From Pectobacterium peruviense (GTDB lineage Bacteria; Pseudomonadota; Gammaproteobacteria; Enterobacterales; Enterobacteriaceae), in assembly GCF_002847345.1 (NCBI RefSeq), contig NZ_LXFV01000007.1:186001-250000 (forward strand): DNA of 64,000 bases, in the 5' to 3' direction. Shown piece by piece: positions 28,621 to 39,544 of this stretch. The translations under genes and the position numbers were made by a program. The notes beneath the pieces were generated by a model. It saw nothing but the letters and a program-made list of their open reading frames with translations, was not told the DNA's origin and did not search any database. Each line of letters opens with the position of its first letter. Position 1 is the stretch's first letter.

Positions 28621-30234
28621 ATGAGCGATACATCCGTACTTTTATTGCTGCTGCTAACACCACTCGGGATCTCCGTGCTGAATTTTAGCTGCCATCTGGC
28701 GGGATCTGCCGCACGAAGATTGGTCACGACACTGCATGCTATCGGGATTGCGGCGCTGTTAGTGGAATCGCTGTGGGTGGTTTCCCTGATTTATTATCAC
28801 GGTGACATTTTGGCCGCGCACAAATGGTTGCATATGGATGCCCTGAGCCTCCTGTTTTTGGCCATTCTCGGTATAGTCAGCTTTATTACAGGGCTGTACT
28901 CCATCGGATATATGCGCCATGAAGTGGACGATGGCGAGGTGTCCGTTTCCGGGTTGTGCAACTACTACGGCTTCTTCCATCTGTTCGTATTCACCATGTT
29001 GCTGACCATCACCAGTAATAATCTGATTATGATGTGGGCTGCGGTTGAGGCCACCACGTTAAGTTCCGCCTTTCTGGTCGGTACCTACAATCAGCGTTCC
29101 TCTCTAGAAGCCGCGTGGAAATACATTATCATCTGTTCCGTCGGGGTCGCGTTTGGCCTGTTCGGTACTATTCTGGTTTACGCCAACGCCACCAACATTC
29201 TGACCAACCCAGACGACGCCATTTTCTGGACCGATGTTCTGCAACATGCCGCCCTATTGGATCCGGTATTGATGCAATTGGCGTTCGTGTTTGTTCTGAT
29301 TGGCTTTGGTACTAAAGCAGGCCTGTTTCCTATGCATGCCTGGTTGCCGGATGCGCACAGCGAAGCGCCAAGTCCGGTCAGCGCCCTGCTCTCTGCGGTG
29401 CTATTGAACTGCGCATTACTGATCATTCTCCGCTACAACATCATTATTAACGGCACCATCGGCAGCGGTTTTACCAGCACACTGCTTATCGTTTTCGGCC
29501 TGCTTTCCATTGCAGTCGCGGCATTCTTTATTCTGGTACAAACCGACATAAAACGTCTGTTGGCCTATTCCTCGGTAGAGAATATGGGGCTCATTGCCGT
29601 GGCATTGGGGATTGGCGGCCCGCTGGGCGTGCTGGCTGCGATGCTTCATACCCTAAACCACAGTTTGGGCAAAACTCTGCTGTTCTGCGGTTCCGGTAAT
29701 GTCCTGCTGAAATACGGCACGCGTGATATTACCGTCGTCAAAGGCATGCTGAACGTCGTGCCCTTCTCCGCCGTGCTGATGACTGGCGGTGCGCTGGCGC
29801 TGGGTGGGATGCCTCCTTTCAACCTATTCCTGAGCGAATTCATGACCGTGGTCGCGGCGCTGAGCGCCGATCATTTCTGGCTGACCCTCGTTCTACTGCT
29901 GTTGTTAACGCTGGTGATGGGAGGACTGGTGCGCATGATCTCAGCCATCATTTTTGGTTCCGCGCCGCAGCAGGTCAGCCGAGGTGAACTCGGACTTCTC
30001 ACCACCTTGCCCATGGAGATCCTGTTAGTGCTCATGCTGATCATGGGAACCTACATTCCACATCCGGTAGTACAGATGCTCGAAAACGCGGCAAGCGTCG
30101 TGCTGCAACGCGACAGCCGTGCCGTACAGCCGCATTACACCTGGCCCTGGGCAAGTGGTTCCGATAATACCGTGAGTACCGCTGGCCGCCGTGCTGTTAA
30201 TACCTCATCAGGAGAGAAAAGTGACTTACGATAA
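28621..30234 (+). CDS. hyfF: Hydrogenase-4 membrane subunit HyfF
   Basis: HyfF is the third antiporter-like subunit, with 537 residues and about 13 membrane segments. [32 protein letters not shown] and [19 protein letters not shown] carry the conserved lysines and histidine. E. coli HyfF has 526 residues; the excess is a hydrophilic tail. Its last 14 bases overlap the GTG start of hyfG. Confidence 0.94.
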   Translation: MSDTSVLLLLLLTPLGISVLNFSCHLAGSAARRLVTTLHAIGIAALLVESLWVVSLIYYHGDILAAHKWLHMDALSLLFLAILGIVSFITGLYSIGYMRHEVDDGEVSVSGLCNYYGFFHLFVFTMLLTITSNNLIMMWAAVEATTLSSAFLVGTYNQRSSLEAAWKYIIICSVGVAFGLFGTILVYANATNILTNPDDAIFWTDVLQHAALLDPVLMQLAFVFVLIGFGTKAGLFPMHAWLPDAHSEAPSPVSALLSAVLLNCALLIILRYNIIINGTIGSGFTSTLLIVFGLLSIAVAAFFILVQTDIKRLLAYSSVENMGLIAVALGIGGPLGVLAAMLHTLNHSLGKTLLFCGSGNVLLKYGTRDITVVKGMLNVVPFSAVLMTGGALALGGMPPFNLFLSEFMTVVAALSADHFWLTLVLLLLLTLVMGGLVRMISAIIFGSAPQQVSRGELGLLTTLPMEILLVLMLIMGTYIPHPVVQMLENAASVVLQRDSRAVQPHYTWPWASGSDNTVSTAGRRAVNTSSGEKSDLR

Positions 30235-31957
30235 TCACGTCAGGGCCATTCAGAGCGACCAAAAACTGGGGGGGAACTACCTGGCGCAAATTCGCCAAAA
30301 ATTCCCGGCGGCGGTACTCGATGAGGAGTGGCAAACTCACGATCAACTGACTATTACGATAAAAACCGAGTCGCTGCCAGACGTCGTAGAGTTTATTTAT
30401 TACCCGTTAGGTGGCTGGTTGCCGGTGCTATTTGGCAACGACGAACGAACATTAAACGGTAATTTCGCGGTCTATTATGCGCTCTCCATGGAACAGGGGG
30501 AGAAGTGCTGGATCGTAGTTAAGGCGTATGTGGATCCCCTGACGCTGGAATTCCCCTCCGTCACCCCGCGAGTTCCCGCCGCCGTCTGGGGGGAGCGCGA
30601 AATTCGAGACATGTACGGCCTGATACCCGTCGGGCTACCGGATGAACGCCGTCTGGTGCTGCCGGATGACTGGCCCGACGATCTCTACCCGCTGCGTAAA
30701 GACACCATGGACTATCGGCAACGCCCAGAGCCAACGACCCAAACTGAAACCTATCAGTTTAAAAACGAAAGCGGCAGCGAGGCACGTATCGTCCCCGTCG
30801 GTCCTCTGCACATTACCTCCGATGAACCCGGCCACTTCCGCCTGTTTGTCGACGGAGAACGTATTGTCGATGCGGACTACCGCCTATTCTATGTCCACCG
30901 CGGCATGGAAAAACTGGCGGAAACCCGCATGGGCTATAACGAAGTGACGTTCCTGTCTGACCGGGTATGTGGAATCTGTGGTTTCGCGCACAGCGTGGCT
31001 TATACCTCCTCGGTGGAGAACGCACTGGGCATCTACGTGCCACCGCGCGCTCACGCTATCCGCAGTATATTGCTGGAAGTGGAGCGCCTGCACAGCCACC
31101 TGCTCAATATTGGGTTGTCCAGCCACTTTATTGGCTTCGATACTGGGTTTATGCAGTTCTTCCGAGTCAGAGAGAAATCCATGGCGCTGGCGGAGTTGCT
31201 AACTGGCGCGCGGAAAACCTACGGACTCAATCTGATCGGCGGTATCCGCCGCGACATCCTGAAAGAACAACGCCAGAAAGGGATCAAACTGGTCCAGGAA
31301 ATGCGGGCCGAAGTGACCCAACTGGTCGATATGCTGCTCAACACACCCAATATGGAGCAACGTACCCAAGGCATCGGCCTGCTGGATCGTAAGATCGCGC
31401 GTGACTACAGCCCGGTTGGCCCGATGATTCGCGGCAGTGGTTTTGCCCGCGATATGCGTTTCGACCATGATTACGCAGGCTACAGCGCGCTGCCGAAAAC
31501 GCTGTTCACACTGGACGGCTGCGATGTGTTTTCCCGCGTAATGGTGCGGGTGAAAGAGACGCTGGAATCCTTATCTATGGTGGAGTTTGGTCTGGCTCAC
31601 CTGCCGGAAGGCCCTCTGCTGACCGAAGGCTTCACCTACCGACCGTATAAGTTCGCACTGGGCTATACCGAAGCCCCGCGCGGAGAAGACGTGCACTGGA
31701 GCATGCTAGGCGACAACCAGAAACTGTTCCGCTGGCGCTGCCGGGCCGCAACTTACGCCAACTGGCCGGTACTGCGCTATATGCTGCGCGGTAACACCAT
31801 CTCCGATGCACCGCTTATTATCGGTAGTCTCGATCCCTGCTATTCATGCACCGACCGCGTTACGCTGGTGGACATTAAAAAACGCAAATCCACTACGGTG
31901 CCTTACAAAGAGATCGAGCGTTACAGCATTGAGCGTAAGAATTCGCCGCTGAAATGA
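30221..31957 (+). CDS. hyfG: Hydrogenase-4 large subunit precursor HyfG
   Basis: HyfG carries the [NiFe] active site for H2 production and faces the cytoplasm. Initiation at GTG 30221, with AGGAGA five bases upstream, gives 578 residues (E. coli 571). An N-terminal NuoC-like domain (about 1-170) is fused to the NuoD/large-subunit domain. The nickel ligands are [10 protein letters not shown] and DPCYSCTDR. After DPCYSCTDR comes a 32-residue tail ending RKNSPLK, the type removed by HycI. The start overlaps hyfF by 14 bases. Confidence 0.95.
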   Translation: MTYDNHVRAIQSDQKLGGNYLAQIRQKFPAAVLDEEWQTHDQLTITIKTESLPDVVEFIYYPLGGWLPVLFGNDERTLNGNFAVYYALSMEQGEKCWIVVKAYVDPLTLEFPSVTPRVPAAVWGEREIRDMYGLIPVGLPDERRLVLPDDWPDDLYPLRKDTMDYRQRPEPTTQTETYQFKNESGSEARIVPVGPLHITSDEPGHFRLFVDGERIVDADYRLFYVHRGMEKLAETRMGYNEVTFLSDRVCGICGFAHSVAYTSSVENALGIYVPPRAHAIRSILLEVERLHSHLLNIGLSSHFIGFDTGFMQFFRVREKSMALAELLTGARKTYGLNLIGGIRRDILKEQRQKGIKLVQEMRAEVTQLVDMLLNTPNMEQRTQGIGLLDRKIARDYSPVGPMIRGSGFARDMRFDHDYAGYSALPKTLFTLDGCDVFSRVMVRVKETLESLSMVEFGLAHLPEGPLLTEGFTYRPYKFALGYTEAPRGEDVHWSMLGDNQKLFRWRCRAATYANWPVLRYMLRGNTISDAPLIIGSLDPCYSCTDRVTLVDIKKRKSTTVPYKEIERYSIERKNSPLK

Positions 31958-31967
31958 GGGATGAATG

Positions 31968-32516
31968 ATGCTGAAATTATTTAAAACCATCTGGCAGGCT
32001 GGCGATGTCACCGTCAAATACCCGTTTGCGCCGCTGGAGGTTTGCCCTGGATTTCGCGGTAAACCGGAATACGACGCCCAGCAATGCATCGCCTGCGGTG
32101 CGTGCACCATCGCCTGCCCAGCCAATGCGCTGACCATGGAAACCGACATTGAGACAGGTGCCCGCACCTGGCAGTTGTTTCTTGGGCGCTGCATCTTTTG
32201 CGGCCGCTGCGAAGAAGTGTGCCCAACTCGCGCCATTCAGCTATCAGCAGATTTTGAATTGGCCGTAACCCACAAGCCGGACTTATACACCCGCGCTACC
32301 TTCACGCTGCTGAAGTGCCGAGTGTGCAGTCAGCCCTTCGCCGCAGAGAAATCGGTGGAATATGCCATGGCGCTGCTGGCCCATTCCGGTATTGATGCTG
32401 AGAGCATAGAAGAAATGCGACCCCAGTTTGAAACCTGTCCGGCCTGCAAACGTGAACAAAGTCTGAATCATCACGGTCGCACCAATCTGAGTTATCACAT
32501 TGGAGAGGCAAAATGA
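31968..32516 (+). CDS. hyfH: Hydrogenase-4 ferredoxin subunit HyfH
   Basis: HyfH is a NuoI-like polyferredoxin of 182 residues between the small subunit and the other electron carriers. The two [4Fe-4S] motifs are [15 protein letters not shown] and [15 protein letters not shown]. Two further CxxC pairs (CRVC near 119 and CPAC near 161) may bind a metal. The second of two tandem ATGs (31968) fits the E. coli start and lies seven bases from GAGGG. It overlaps hyfI by four bases (ATGA). Confidence 0.94.
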   Translation: MLKLFKTIWQAGDVTVKYPFAPLEVCPGFRGKPEYDAQQCIACGACTIACPANALTMETDIETGARTWQLFLGRCIFCGRCEEVCPTRAIQLSADFELAVTHKPDLYTRATFTLLKCRVCSQPFAAEKSVEYAMALLAHSGIDAESIEEMRPQFETCPACKREQSLNHHGRTNLSYHIGEAK

Positions 32517-33292
32517 GCCAGCCAAAAATGAAAATAAACCATCATGTCAGCCAGCCCATTACCCTCGATGAGCAGGCTGCCCAGTTGAAAGGCCGTTTGC
32601 TGAAAGATATTCAGCGTTCGGCTTACGTCTATCGCGTTGACTGTGGTGGCTGTAACGGTTGCGAAATCGAAATCTTCGCCGCGATTACGCCTCTCTTTGA
32701 TGCCGAACGTTTCGGTATCAAAGTGGTGGCCTCGCCGCGTCACGCCGATATCTTACTGTTTACCGGTGCGGTCACCCGCGCAATGCGGGTTCCCGCCCTG
32801 CGAGCCTATGAATCTGCACCGGACCCTAAAATTTGTATCTCCTATGGGGCGTGCGGCTGCGGCGGTGGCATTTTCCACGACCTGTATTGCGTATGGGGCG
32901 GTAGTGAAAGCATTGTCCCTATCGATGTCTGGATCCCTGGCTGCCCGCCGACACCCGCCGCGACGATCCACGGCTTTGCCGTAGCACTCGGCCTGCTGGA
33001 GCAAAAACTGAAAGGGCAAGACCACATTCAGTTGCCGGGAGAGCGCGCGGAAACTCTGCTGCCCACCATACCGCTGGCGACACGCGTTATGGTTGAGCGG
33101 GAAGCCCGTCGACTGGCTGGATATCGGCAAGGCCGTGAAATCAGCGATCGGTTACTGACTCTGCTGGCGGGCTCCGATCTCTCTACTGCCGCCCAAAAAC
33201 TGGATGTCTGGCTCAGCGAGGAAAACGACCCACGCCTGCGTGAAATCGTACAGAGCCTGATGCAGCTATTGCGGGAGGCACCGAATGTCTGA
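32513..33292 (+). CDS. hyfI: Hydrogenase-4 small subunit HyfI
   Basis: HyfI is the NuoB-like [NiFe] small subunit of 259 residues (E. coli 252). It holds the proximal [4Fe-4S] cluster with [14 protein letters not shown], the [11 protein letters not shown] segment and IPGCPPTP. There is no Tat signal, as expected of a cytoplasmic complex. It overlaps hyfH by four bases and hyfJ by eight, so the genes are translationally coupled. Confidence 0.95.
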   Translation: MSQPKMKINHHVSQPITLDEQAAQLKGRLLKDIQRSAYVYRVDCGGCNGCEIEIFAAITPLFDAERFGIKVVASPRHADILLFTGAVTRAMRVPALRAYESAPDPKICISYGACGCGGGIFHDLYCVWGGSESIVPIDVWIPGCPPTPAATIHGFAVALGLLEQKLKGQDHIQLPGERAETLLPTIPLATRVMVEREARRLAGYRQGREISDRLLTLLAGSDLSTAAQKLDVWLSEENDPRLREIVQSLMQLLREAPNV

Positions 33293-33707
33293 GGATCAGG
33301 TTATCTTTTGGTCGCTGCGCCAGAAATTTCTCGACAGTGAATCTGTGCCCGAACAGCCCCAGCAGGTGATGTATTACTCACTGGCGATTGGCCACCATGT
33401 TGGCGTGATCGATTGCCTGAAAGCCGAGTTGACCTGCGATCTCGATCGCTATCCGCAGTGGACAGCCATGCTCGGCACCGGAGACGCACAGCGCAAAATG
33501 AACGGTCTGCTGACCTTCGGAGAAATTTATATTGATAGCACGCACGTCGACATGCTGGCCCACGCGCTGGCCCCGTTGGCGCAAACAAGGCAGTTGGAGC
33601 CGTTTAAAACCTGGAGTACCACACTACTGCGTCTGCTGGCAGAAATTCAGCAAGAACCCGCTATTTATCTCATCGTAAAAAAACAGATTGCCAATAAAGT
33701 AGGATGA
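33285..33707 (+). CDS. hyfJ: Hydrogenase-4 accessory protein HyfJ (HycH family)
   Basis: A 140-residue HycH/HyfJ-family protein that in E. coli is needed for assembly or stability of the hydrogenase large subunit. No catalytic motif is visible. The conserved middle segment is [21 protein letters not shown]. The length fits E. coli HyfJ (137). It overlaps hyfI by eight bases and precedes hycI by four. Confidence 0.9.
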   Translation: MSEDQVIFWSLRQKFLDSESVPEQPQQVMYYSLAIGHHVGVIDCLKAELTCDLDRYPQWTAMLGTGDAQRKMNGLLTFGEIYIDSTHVDMLAHALAPLAQTRQLEPFKTWSTTLLRLLAEIQQEPAIYLIVKKQIANKVG

Positions 33708-33711
33708 ACCG

Positions 33712-34194
33712 ATGACACATACCACACCTGATATCCTTCTGACCGTCGGTAACAAAATGATGGGTGACGACGGTGCCGGCCCGCTGCTGGCGGAAATGAT
33801 GGCGGCCGGCCCGATTACGGGCTGGATTCCCATTGATGGCGGCGCTACGCCGGAAGATATGACGCATCACATTCAGGCGTTACACCCCGACCGGGTACTC
33901 ATTGTGGATGCTGCCGATATGGGCTTAATGCCGGGCGACATACGACTTATCGACCCAGACGACATTGCCGAAATGTTTATGATGAGCACGCACAACATGC
34001 CGCTTAACTTCTTAATAGAGCGATTAAAAGAGACGGTTCCAGATGTTATTTTTCTGGGGATTCAGCCAGATATTGTCGGGTTTTGTTACCCGATGACGGA
34101 AAAAATCAAACAGGCAGTGGAAACCGTGTATCGGAAACTGCCGGAATGGGAAGGTGACGGCCCGTTTGCTCAACTCACGGTTGAAGAAGCCTAG
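33712..34194 (+). CDS. hycI: Hydrogenase maturation endopeptidase HycI
   Basis: HycI removes the C-terminal extension of the large subunit after nickel insertion. The 160-residue protein has the family acidic and histidine metal-contact residues in GNKMMGDDGAGPLLAE, IVDAADMGLMPGD and STHNMPLNFLIERLKE. It closely resembles E. coli HycI, which processes hydrogenase-3 HycE. In E. coli it belongs to the hyc operon; here it ends the hyf operon and its likely substrate is HyfG. Confidence 0.94.
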   Translation: MTHTTPDILLTVGNKMMGDDGAGPLLAEMMAAGPITGWIPIDGGATPEDMTHHIQALHPDRVLIVDAADMGLMPGDIRLIDPDDIAEMFMMSTHNMPLNFLIERLKETVPDVIFLGIQPDIVGFCYPMTEKIKQAVETVYRKLPEWEGDGPFAQLTVEEA

Positions 34195-34208
34195 CCTGCT
34201 AGCATGAT

Positions 34209-34227
34209 GCCGGAGCCATGCTCCGGC
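34209..34227. terminator. Hairpin between convergent hycI and the fhlA-type gene
   Basis: GCCGGAG (34209-34215) pairs with CTCCGGC (34221-34227) around a five-base loop, 15 bases past the hycI stop. A short T/A stretch follows, so termination may work weakly in either direction. Confidence 0.55.
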
Positions 34228-34245
34228 TATTTACCCGTCAAACGG

Positions 34246-36225
34246 TTATAAATCGTATATCGAAATCCCCAGCCGCTGCATACGCGAAAGCAGCGTGGTG
34301 CGTTTCAGCCCTAACCGCAGGGCAGCACCACGAGGTCCCGCCACCACGCCGTTGGTTTCTCGCAGCACCTGGATGATACGCTGACGTTCATTCTCATCGT
34401 TTTCTGGCGGCGGTGTTAGAGCAATTTTATTCTCTTTCACCGATACCGACGGTACAGACACATTCAGCTCGTGCATTTGCAAATTCAGCGTTGAACCTCG
34501 GGTCAGGATCACCGCCCTTTCGATGACATTTTCCAGCTCGCGCACATTTCCCGGCCAGGGATACTGGCAGAGCTGGCGCAGCGCCTGCGCCGGAATGTTG
34601 TCTATGCTACGTTTCATTCTATGCGCAATTTTCTGGACAAAGAATTTCGCCAGCAGAGGAATATCTTCAGGCCGTTCGCGTAGCGGCGGAATAGAGATCG
34701 GGAAAACATTCAGCCGGTAATACAAATCGCTTCTGAATTCGCGATCCATCGACATCTGCTTCAGGTCGCGATTGGTTGCGGCAATCAGGCGTACATCGAC
34801 CGGGATAACCTTATTACTCCCCAGTCGCTCGATTTCCCTCTCCTGTAGCACCCGCAACAGCTTGGGCTGAAGCTCGAGCGGCATATCGCCAATTTCATCC
34901 AAAAACAGCGAGCCGCCTTCCGCCATTTCAAAACGCCCGATATGAACAGTGGAAGCCCCAGTAAATGCCCCTTTTTCATGCCCAAACAGATCGCTTTCCA
35001 ACAGGCCGGAAGGCACGGCGGCACAGTTCATTTTGACCATCGACCCTTTGTTCCGATAGCTCATCTTATGAATAGCCCGTGCAATCAGCTCTTTACCCGT
35101 ACCGGTTTCCCCGAGGATCAGTACGGTACTGTCGCTCGTCGCCACCATACTCATTTGCTCCAATACCGACCGCATCTGAGCGCTCTGATATATGATATCG
35201 CCCTCAGCATCCGTGTTCTGAATACGCGCATTGAGCCAGATATTTTCATTCTTTAGGGTATCTTTCAGACGCGAAATCTGACCGTAAGCATCGGCGTTAT
35301 CCACAGCGATGCCGATACGAGCCGCTATTTGCTGCAACAAATTCAGATGATTGTCATGAAAAAAATCCGCTTGCTCATAGGCCAGAACCAGCACCCCTAG
35401 CGGCTCACTATTGAAAGAGAGCGGCAACAGACACACCGTAGACAACTGGTGGGAACGCAATTCATCAAAAAAAATATCGCGAGCCTGTTGGCAGCGATCG
35501 TCGTCAAGATTGAGCACGACGACCTCGTGGCTGTGTAGAACGTGCTCAGTTAACGATTTCGCACGAGGAAATGTACTCTGATGGCGGGATACCGGGGAAT
35601 CAGGGGCATAATAGGTCGACCACAGGCGGAAATCAGCGGGTTTTTCACTGTTGCTGAGCGCCATCGCAATATACTGAACACCAAAAAAACGGTGGATCTC
35701 CCGCGAGACTTCCTGCACCAGCGCATCCATCTCCAGATGAGATAGCACCGAATTCGTAATATCGACCAGAATGCGAAAATGATCGCGCTGATGTCGCATC
35801 TGCTGGGACTCATCAAGCAAGGTTTTGTTGTGGCAAATATGGGAAAGCACTCCGCCAGCAAGGCAGGCCACCTGACGCAGAAAACCAAGCTCTTCTGGCG
35901 TAAAGTGTCCACCACGGGAACGAATAAAACTCAATTCCCCCTGTAATAGACTCGTACCATTTAGCGGCACGGTACAGTGTCCGCCACCAGTGCAAAACTC
36001 ATCCTGCTGCGGTGTTTCCTGCGTGACATTCTGCTGCCAGAAACCATAGCTGGGCAACGACAACGTAGCCGACTGGAAGAAAACGAACCCAGAGGATAGC
36101 GCGGTCAGGACCGATAAAACGGAGAGTGGATCCTGCTGGCGGAGCAATGCCTCCGCGATATCGACCAGTTTCTCGCGCCGGATATCCCAGTTGCCAGCAA
36201 CTCGGGAAGTATTTAGTGAAATCAT
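34246..36225 (-). CDS. fhlA: Formate-responsive sigma-54 activator, FhlA/HyfR family
   Basis: This is an enhancer-binding regulator expected to activate the sigma-54 promoters of hydN, hyfA and hypA. It has about 659 residues from ATG 36225; a GTG at 36261 would give 671, and neither start has a clear ribosome-binding site. An N-terminal sensory region is followed by a GAF domain (about 160-310), an AAA+ domain with Walker A LGETGTGKE and the sigma-54 contact loop GAFTGA, and a C-terminal helix-turn-helix (GAALRLGLKRTTLLSRMQRLGI). It is about equally like E. coli FhlA and HyfR. It is transcribed away from hypA, whereas E. coli fhlA follows hypE. Confidence 0.9.
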   Translation of the reverse strand: MISLNTSRVAGNWDIRREKLVDIAEALLRQQDPLSVLSVLTALSSGFVFFQSATLSLPSYGFWQQNVTQETPQQDEFCTGGGHCTVPLNGTSLLQGELSFIRSRGGHFTPEELGFLRQVACLAGGVLSHICHNKTLLDESQQMRHQRDHFRILVDITNSVLSHLEMDALVQEVSREIHRFFGVQYIAMALSNSEKPADFRLWSTYYAPDSPVSRHQSTFPRAKSLTEHVLHSHEVVVLNLDDDRCQQARDIFFDELRSHQLSTVCLLPLSFNSEPLGVLVLAYEQADFFHDNHLNLLQQIAARIGIAVDNADAYGQISRLKDTLKNENIWLNARIQNTDAEGDIIYQSAQMRSVLEQMSMVATSDSTVLILGETGTGKELIARAIHKMSYRNKGSMVKMNCAAVPSGLLESDLFGHEKGAFTGASTVHIGRFEMAEGGSLFLDEIGDMPLELQPKLLRVLQEREIERLGSNKVIPVDVRLIAATNRDLKQMSMDREFRSDLYYRLNVFPISIPPLRERPEDIPLLAKFFVQKIAHRMKRSIDNIPAQALRQLCQYPWPGNVRELENVIERAVILTRGSTLNLQMHELNVSVPSVSVKENKIALTPPPENDENERQRIIQVLRETNGVVAGPRGAALRLGLKRTTLLSRMQRLGISIYDL

Positions 36226-36926
36226 CGGGGATTTAGCTACCACTTCCGAATTAAGATGCACTAATTATAAGGAGGTGGGAAAATAATAAAATCGACAGTA
36301 CCCGGTACTTTGATCTGACACAATATTTTATTTTCTCACGTTTAGCGCCTACATTTTTTGTAGAGTAAAAAACATAGCATGATAAATAATTATTAATAAA
36401 ACATTAACTAAGAAACATTACTCTACCTTTGGGATGGCGTAATAACATTCGCTACATATCGCAGTATTATTCCTATAACCTGCCGATAAATTAATTTATT
36501 ATAACGATAGAGAATAATGCAACAACACGACGATAATATTGCACCCCATAGACTTTAAGCATGAAATATATATACCAACCAGTCATAAAAAACTCATTTA
36601 TTATGAAATCATCGGCACTTGTTACCGGAATATAATTAAACTCTCACATACCGCACATTCTTATATTGATGAGCAATAATAGAATGCCGTCAAAAACAAC
36701 GGCACGCGTATTGCTTCCCGCATACCTCTTTGGCAGTGAGTCTCTTATTAGCCTTACTTTTCATCCCACCGCTGGAAAGATTTGGGCAAAATCTCATCAC
36801 AATACCCGACAGCATCAAAAAAAAGGCTTTCAGTAGCTGAGAAAATAGAACCTCTTAAGGCAGAAAAAGCAGCCGGACAAGTATGGCCTATCGCTTACAG
36901 CGGTATGGTTTTGCTTCGGAGACATT
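36226..36926. other. AT-rich gap between the activator gene and hypA
   Basis: About 700 bases without a credible reading frame, noticeably more AT-rich than its surroundings. It should hold the promoter of the activator gene and carries one sigma-54 promoter (36700-36715) that would give hypA a leader of about 200 bases. I find no terminator, repeat or RNA gene that I can name. Confidence 0.6.
36700..36715 (+). promoter_or_regulatory. Sigma-54 (-24/-12) promoter of hypABCDE
   Basis: CGGCACGCGTATTGCT matches TGGCAC-N5-TTGCW at all but the first base, with GG at 36701-36702 and GC at 36713-36714. It is the best of the three such sites in the window, about 210 bases upstream of hypA. Confidence 0.8.
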
Positions 36927-37280
36927 ATGCATGAACTCACGCTTTGTCAGCGCGCCATCGAAATCATTGAACAACAAGCCCAACAACACGGGGCCAAAAA
37001 GGTCACAGCCGTCTGGCTAGAGATTGGCGCTTTTTCTTGCGTTGAAACCAGCGCCCTCGATTTTTGTTTTGGCATGGTATGTCGCCGCACGCTGGCGGAA
37101 GGATGCCAGCTCCATCTCCACCAGCAGGAAGCAGAGTGCTGGTGCTACGACTGCCAACAGTCTGTCACGCTGTTAACCATCCAAGTACGTCGCTGCCCGC
37201 AATGTCAGGGCGATAACCTGCGAATTGTGGCAGACGATGGCATCCAGCTCAAACGCATGGAAATAGAACAGGAGATTTAA
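36927..37280 (+). CDS. hypA: Hydrogenase maturation nickel chaperone HypA
   Basis: HypA delivers nickel, with HypB, to the hydrogenase large subunit. The 117-residue protein starts MHELTLCQ; in this family the N-terminal histidine 2 binds nickel. A zinc site is formed by two CxxC pairs, CYDCQQ and CPQCQG (about 74-77 and 92-95). GGAG lies six bases before the ATG. It is first in hypABCDE. No hybF was found, so this HypA probably serves both hydrogenases. Confidence 0.95.
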   Translation: MHELTLCQRAIEIIEQQAQQHGAKKVTAVWLEIGAFSCVETSALDFCFGMVCRRTLAEGCQLHLHQQEAECWCYDCQQSVTLLTIQVRRCPQCQGDNLRIVADDGIQLKRMEIEQEI

Positions 37281-37281
37281 T

Positions 37282-38157
37282 ATGTGTACAACCTGTGGTT
37301 GCGGCGAAGGTAACCGCTATATCGAAGGGGATGAACATAATCCCCATTCCGCTTTTCGCAGCGCCCCTTTTGCACCAGCCGTGCATCCAGCCATAAAGAT
37401 TACCGGACTGAAAGCACCTTCTTTTATACCTAAGGAAACCCGTTCGGGTGACTTGCACTACGGACATGGAGAAGCGGGAACCCACGCACCGGGAATGACG
37501 CAGCGCCGAATGCTGCAAATAGAAATCGATGTTCTTGATAAAAACAACCAGATCGCCGCCCACAATCGCGCGCAGTTTTCCGCCAGACAGCAGTTAGCGC
37601 TCAATCTGGTCTCCAGCCCCGGTTCCGGCAAAACCACGCTATTGACGGAAACACTGCGACGCCTGCGCGGTCGCACCGAATGTGCCGTTATTGAAGGCGA
37701 CCAACAAACCAGCAACGATGCCGCCCGTATCCGCGAAACCGGTACACCTGCCATTCAGGTCAACACCGGAAAAGGCTGCCATCTGGATGCACAAATGATC
37801 CATGACGCCATGCAGCGTCTGCCGCTGGCGAATGATGGGATCCTGTTTATCGAAAACGTTGGCAACCTGGTGTGCCCTGCAAGTTTCGATCTGGGCGAAC
37901 GTCACAAGGTGGTGGTACTTTCCGTCACGGAAGGAGAAGACAAGCCGCTAAAATATCCACATATGTTTGCGGCGGCCTCCCTGATGCTACTGAACAAAGT
38001 GGATTTGCTGCCGTATCTCGATTTTGACGTTGAAAAATGTCTGGCCTACGCACGAGAGGTGAACCCGGATATTGAAATCCTGCTGGTTTCCGCCACCAAA
38101 GGTGACGGTATGGAGCAGTGGTTAACGTGGCTGGAGGCGCAACAACAATGTGCATAG
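37282..38157 (+). CDS. hypB: Hydrogenase maturation GTPase HypB
   Basis: HypB is the GTPase for nickel insertion. The 291-residue protein begins [10 protein letters not shown], the high-affinity nickel motif CxxCGC. The G domain has the P-loop [11 protein letters not shown] (about 111-121), the metal-binding ENVGNLVCP and the specificity motif NKVD. Unlike some homologues it has no long histidine-rich stretch. One base separates it from hypA, and it overlaps hypC by ten bases. Confidence 0.96.
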   Translation: MCTTCGCGEGNRYIEGDEHNPHSAFRSAPFAPAVHPAIKITGLKAPSFIPKETRSGDLHYGHGEAGTHAPGMTQRRMLQIEIDVLDKNNQIAAHNRAQFSARQQLALNLVSSPGSGKTTLLTETLRRLRGRTECAVIEGDQQTSNDAARIRETGTPAIQVNTGKGCHLDAQMIHDAMQRLPLANDGILFIENVGNLVCPASFDLGERHKVVVLSVTEGEDKPLKYPHMFAAASLMLLNKVDLLPYLDFDVEKCLAYAREVNPDIEILLVSATKGDGMEQWLTWLEAQQQCA

Positions 38158-38426
38158 GCGTTCCCGGTCAGGTAAAAGAGCTTATCGGCGACAGTGCTGC
38201 CTGGGTCGATGTTTGCGGCATTCGTCGCGAAGTGAACATGTTATTAGTCGGCGCATATGACGACGATGGCCAGTCACGAATTGATCAGTGGGTGTTGGTG
38301 CATGTCGGCTTCGCCATGAGCGTGATTGACGAACAGGAAGCCCGCAACACGCTGGAGATTTTACAAAAGATGTTTGGCGTCGAACCCGATGTCGGCGTGT
38401 TGCTGTACGGTGAGGATCGCCGCTAA
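38148..38426 (+). CDS. hypC: Hydrogenase maturation chaperone HypC
   Basis: HypC (92 residues) carries the Fe(CN)2CO group with HypD and chaperones the large-subunit precursor. It starts at ATG 38148 with MCIGVPGQV, where Cys2 is essential in the family. The start lies ten bases inside hypB, and the stop shares one base with hypD (TAATG). There is no hybG in the window, so this protein may act for both HyfG and HybC. Confidence 0.95.
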   Translation: MCIGVPGQVKELIGDSAAWVDVCGIRREVNMLLVGAYDDDGQSRIDQWVLVHVGFAMSVIDEQEARNTLEILQKMFGVEPDVGVLLYGEDRR

Positions 38427-39544
38427 TGCATCTTGTCGATGAATACCGCGATCCCGAGAAAGTGATGGCGCTTATTGCCCACCTTAACCAGTGGGCCCCG
38501 ATGCTTTCTTATACCAAACAGCGTCCGTTGCGCATTATGGAGGTCTGCGGAGGTCATACGCACGCGATATACCGCTTTGGTATTGATCAACTGTTGCCGG
38601 AAAATATTGAATTTATTCACGGCCCAGGCTGCCCGGTGTGCGTCCTGCCGATGGGGCGTATCGACAACTGCCTTGAGATAGCCAGCCATCCAGAAACGCT
38701 TTTTTGTACCTTCGGCGACGCCCTCCGTGTTCCGGGGAAAAATGGCTCTTTGCTGGATGCCCGCGCCCGTGGCGCAGACATCCGCGTGGTCTATTCCCCT
38801 CTGGATGCACTGAAACTGGCTCGCGATAACCCACAGCGCAAAGTGGTGTTTTTCGCCCTCGGGTTTGAAACCACCATGCCAGCAACCGCACTCACCCTGC
38901 AACAAGCCAAGGCCGATGGCGTCGACAATTTTTACCTTTTTTGTCAGCACATTACCATCATCCCTACCCTACGCAGCCTGCTAGTACAGCCGGATAACAG
39001 CATTGACGCTTTTATCGCGCCGGGACATGTCAGCATGGTAATCGGGGTTGATGCTTACCAGTTTATCGCCACTGAATTCCAGCGCCCGTTGGTAATCGCG
39101 GGATTTGAACCGGTTGACCTGCTGCAAAGTGTTCTTATGTTGATCGAGCAAAAACTCGCCGGTCAGCCTGATATTGAAAACCAGTACCGCCGTGTGGTGC
39201 CAGATGCAGGCAACACGCTAGCGCAAAAAGCGATAGCGGATGTCTTCATGCTGAAAGGTGACGCCGAATGGCGTGGTTTGGGCATTATTGGTGAATCCGG
39301 CGTGACATTAACCCCAGATTATCAGCAGTTCGATGCGGAACGTTATTTTCGCCTACAGCCGCAAGAAACCAGTGACGATCCACGGGCATGCTGCGGAGAC
39401 GTATTAACCGGACGCTGTAAACCCCACCAATGTTCGCTCTTCGGCACAATCTGCACGCCACAAAGTGCCTTCGGCGCGCTGATGGTTTCTTCTGAGGGCG
39501 CGTGCGCCGCCTGGTATCAATATCGCGCACAGGAGACTGCATGA
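38426..39544 (+). CDS. hypD: Hydrogenase maturation protein HypD
   Basis: HypD is the scaffold for Fe(CN)2CO assembly and holds a [4Fe-4S] cluster. The 372 residues include the conserved cysteine motifs VCGGHTHAIYRFG, GPGCPVCVLP and a C-terminal set CCGDVLTGRC...CSLFGTIC. The length equals the usual 373 or so. It is coupled to hypC by a one-base overlap and to hypE by ATGA. Confidence 0.96.
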   Translation: MHLVDEYRDPEKVMALIAHLNQWAPMLSYTKQRPLRIMEVCGGHTHAIYRFGIDQLLPENIEFIHGPGCPVCVLPMGRIDNCLEIASHPETLFCTFGDALRVPGKNGSLLDARARGADIRVVYSPLDALKLARDNPQRKVVFFALGFETTMPATALTLQQAKADGVDNFYLFCQHITIIPTLRSLLVQPDNSIDAFIAPGHVSMVIGVDAYQFIATEFQRPLVIAGFEPVDLLQSVLMLIEQKLAGQPDIENQYRRVVPDAGNTLAQKAIADVFMLKGDAEWRGLGIIGESGVTLTPDYQQFDAERYFRLQPQETSDDPRACCGDVLTGRCKPHQCSLFGTICTPQSAFGALMVSSEGACAAWYQYRAQETA

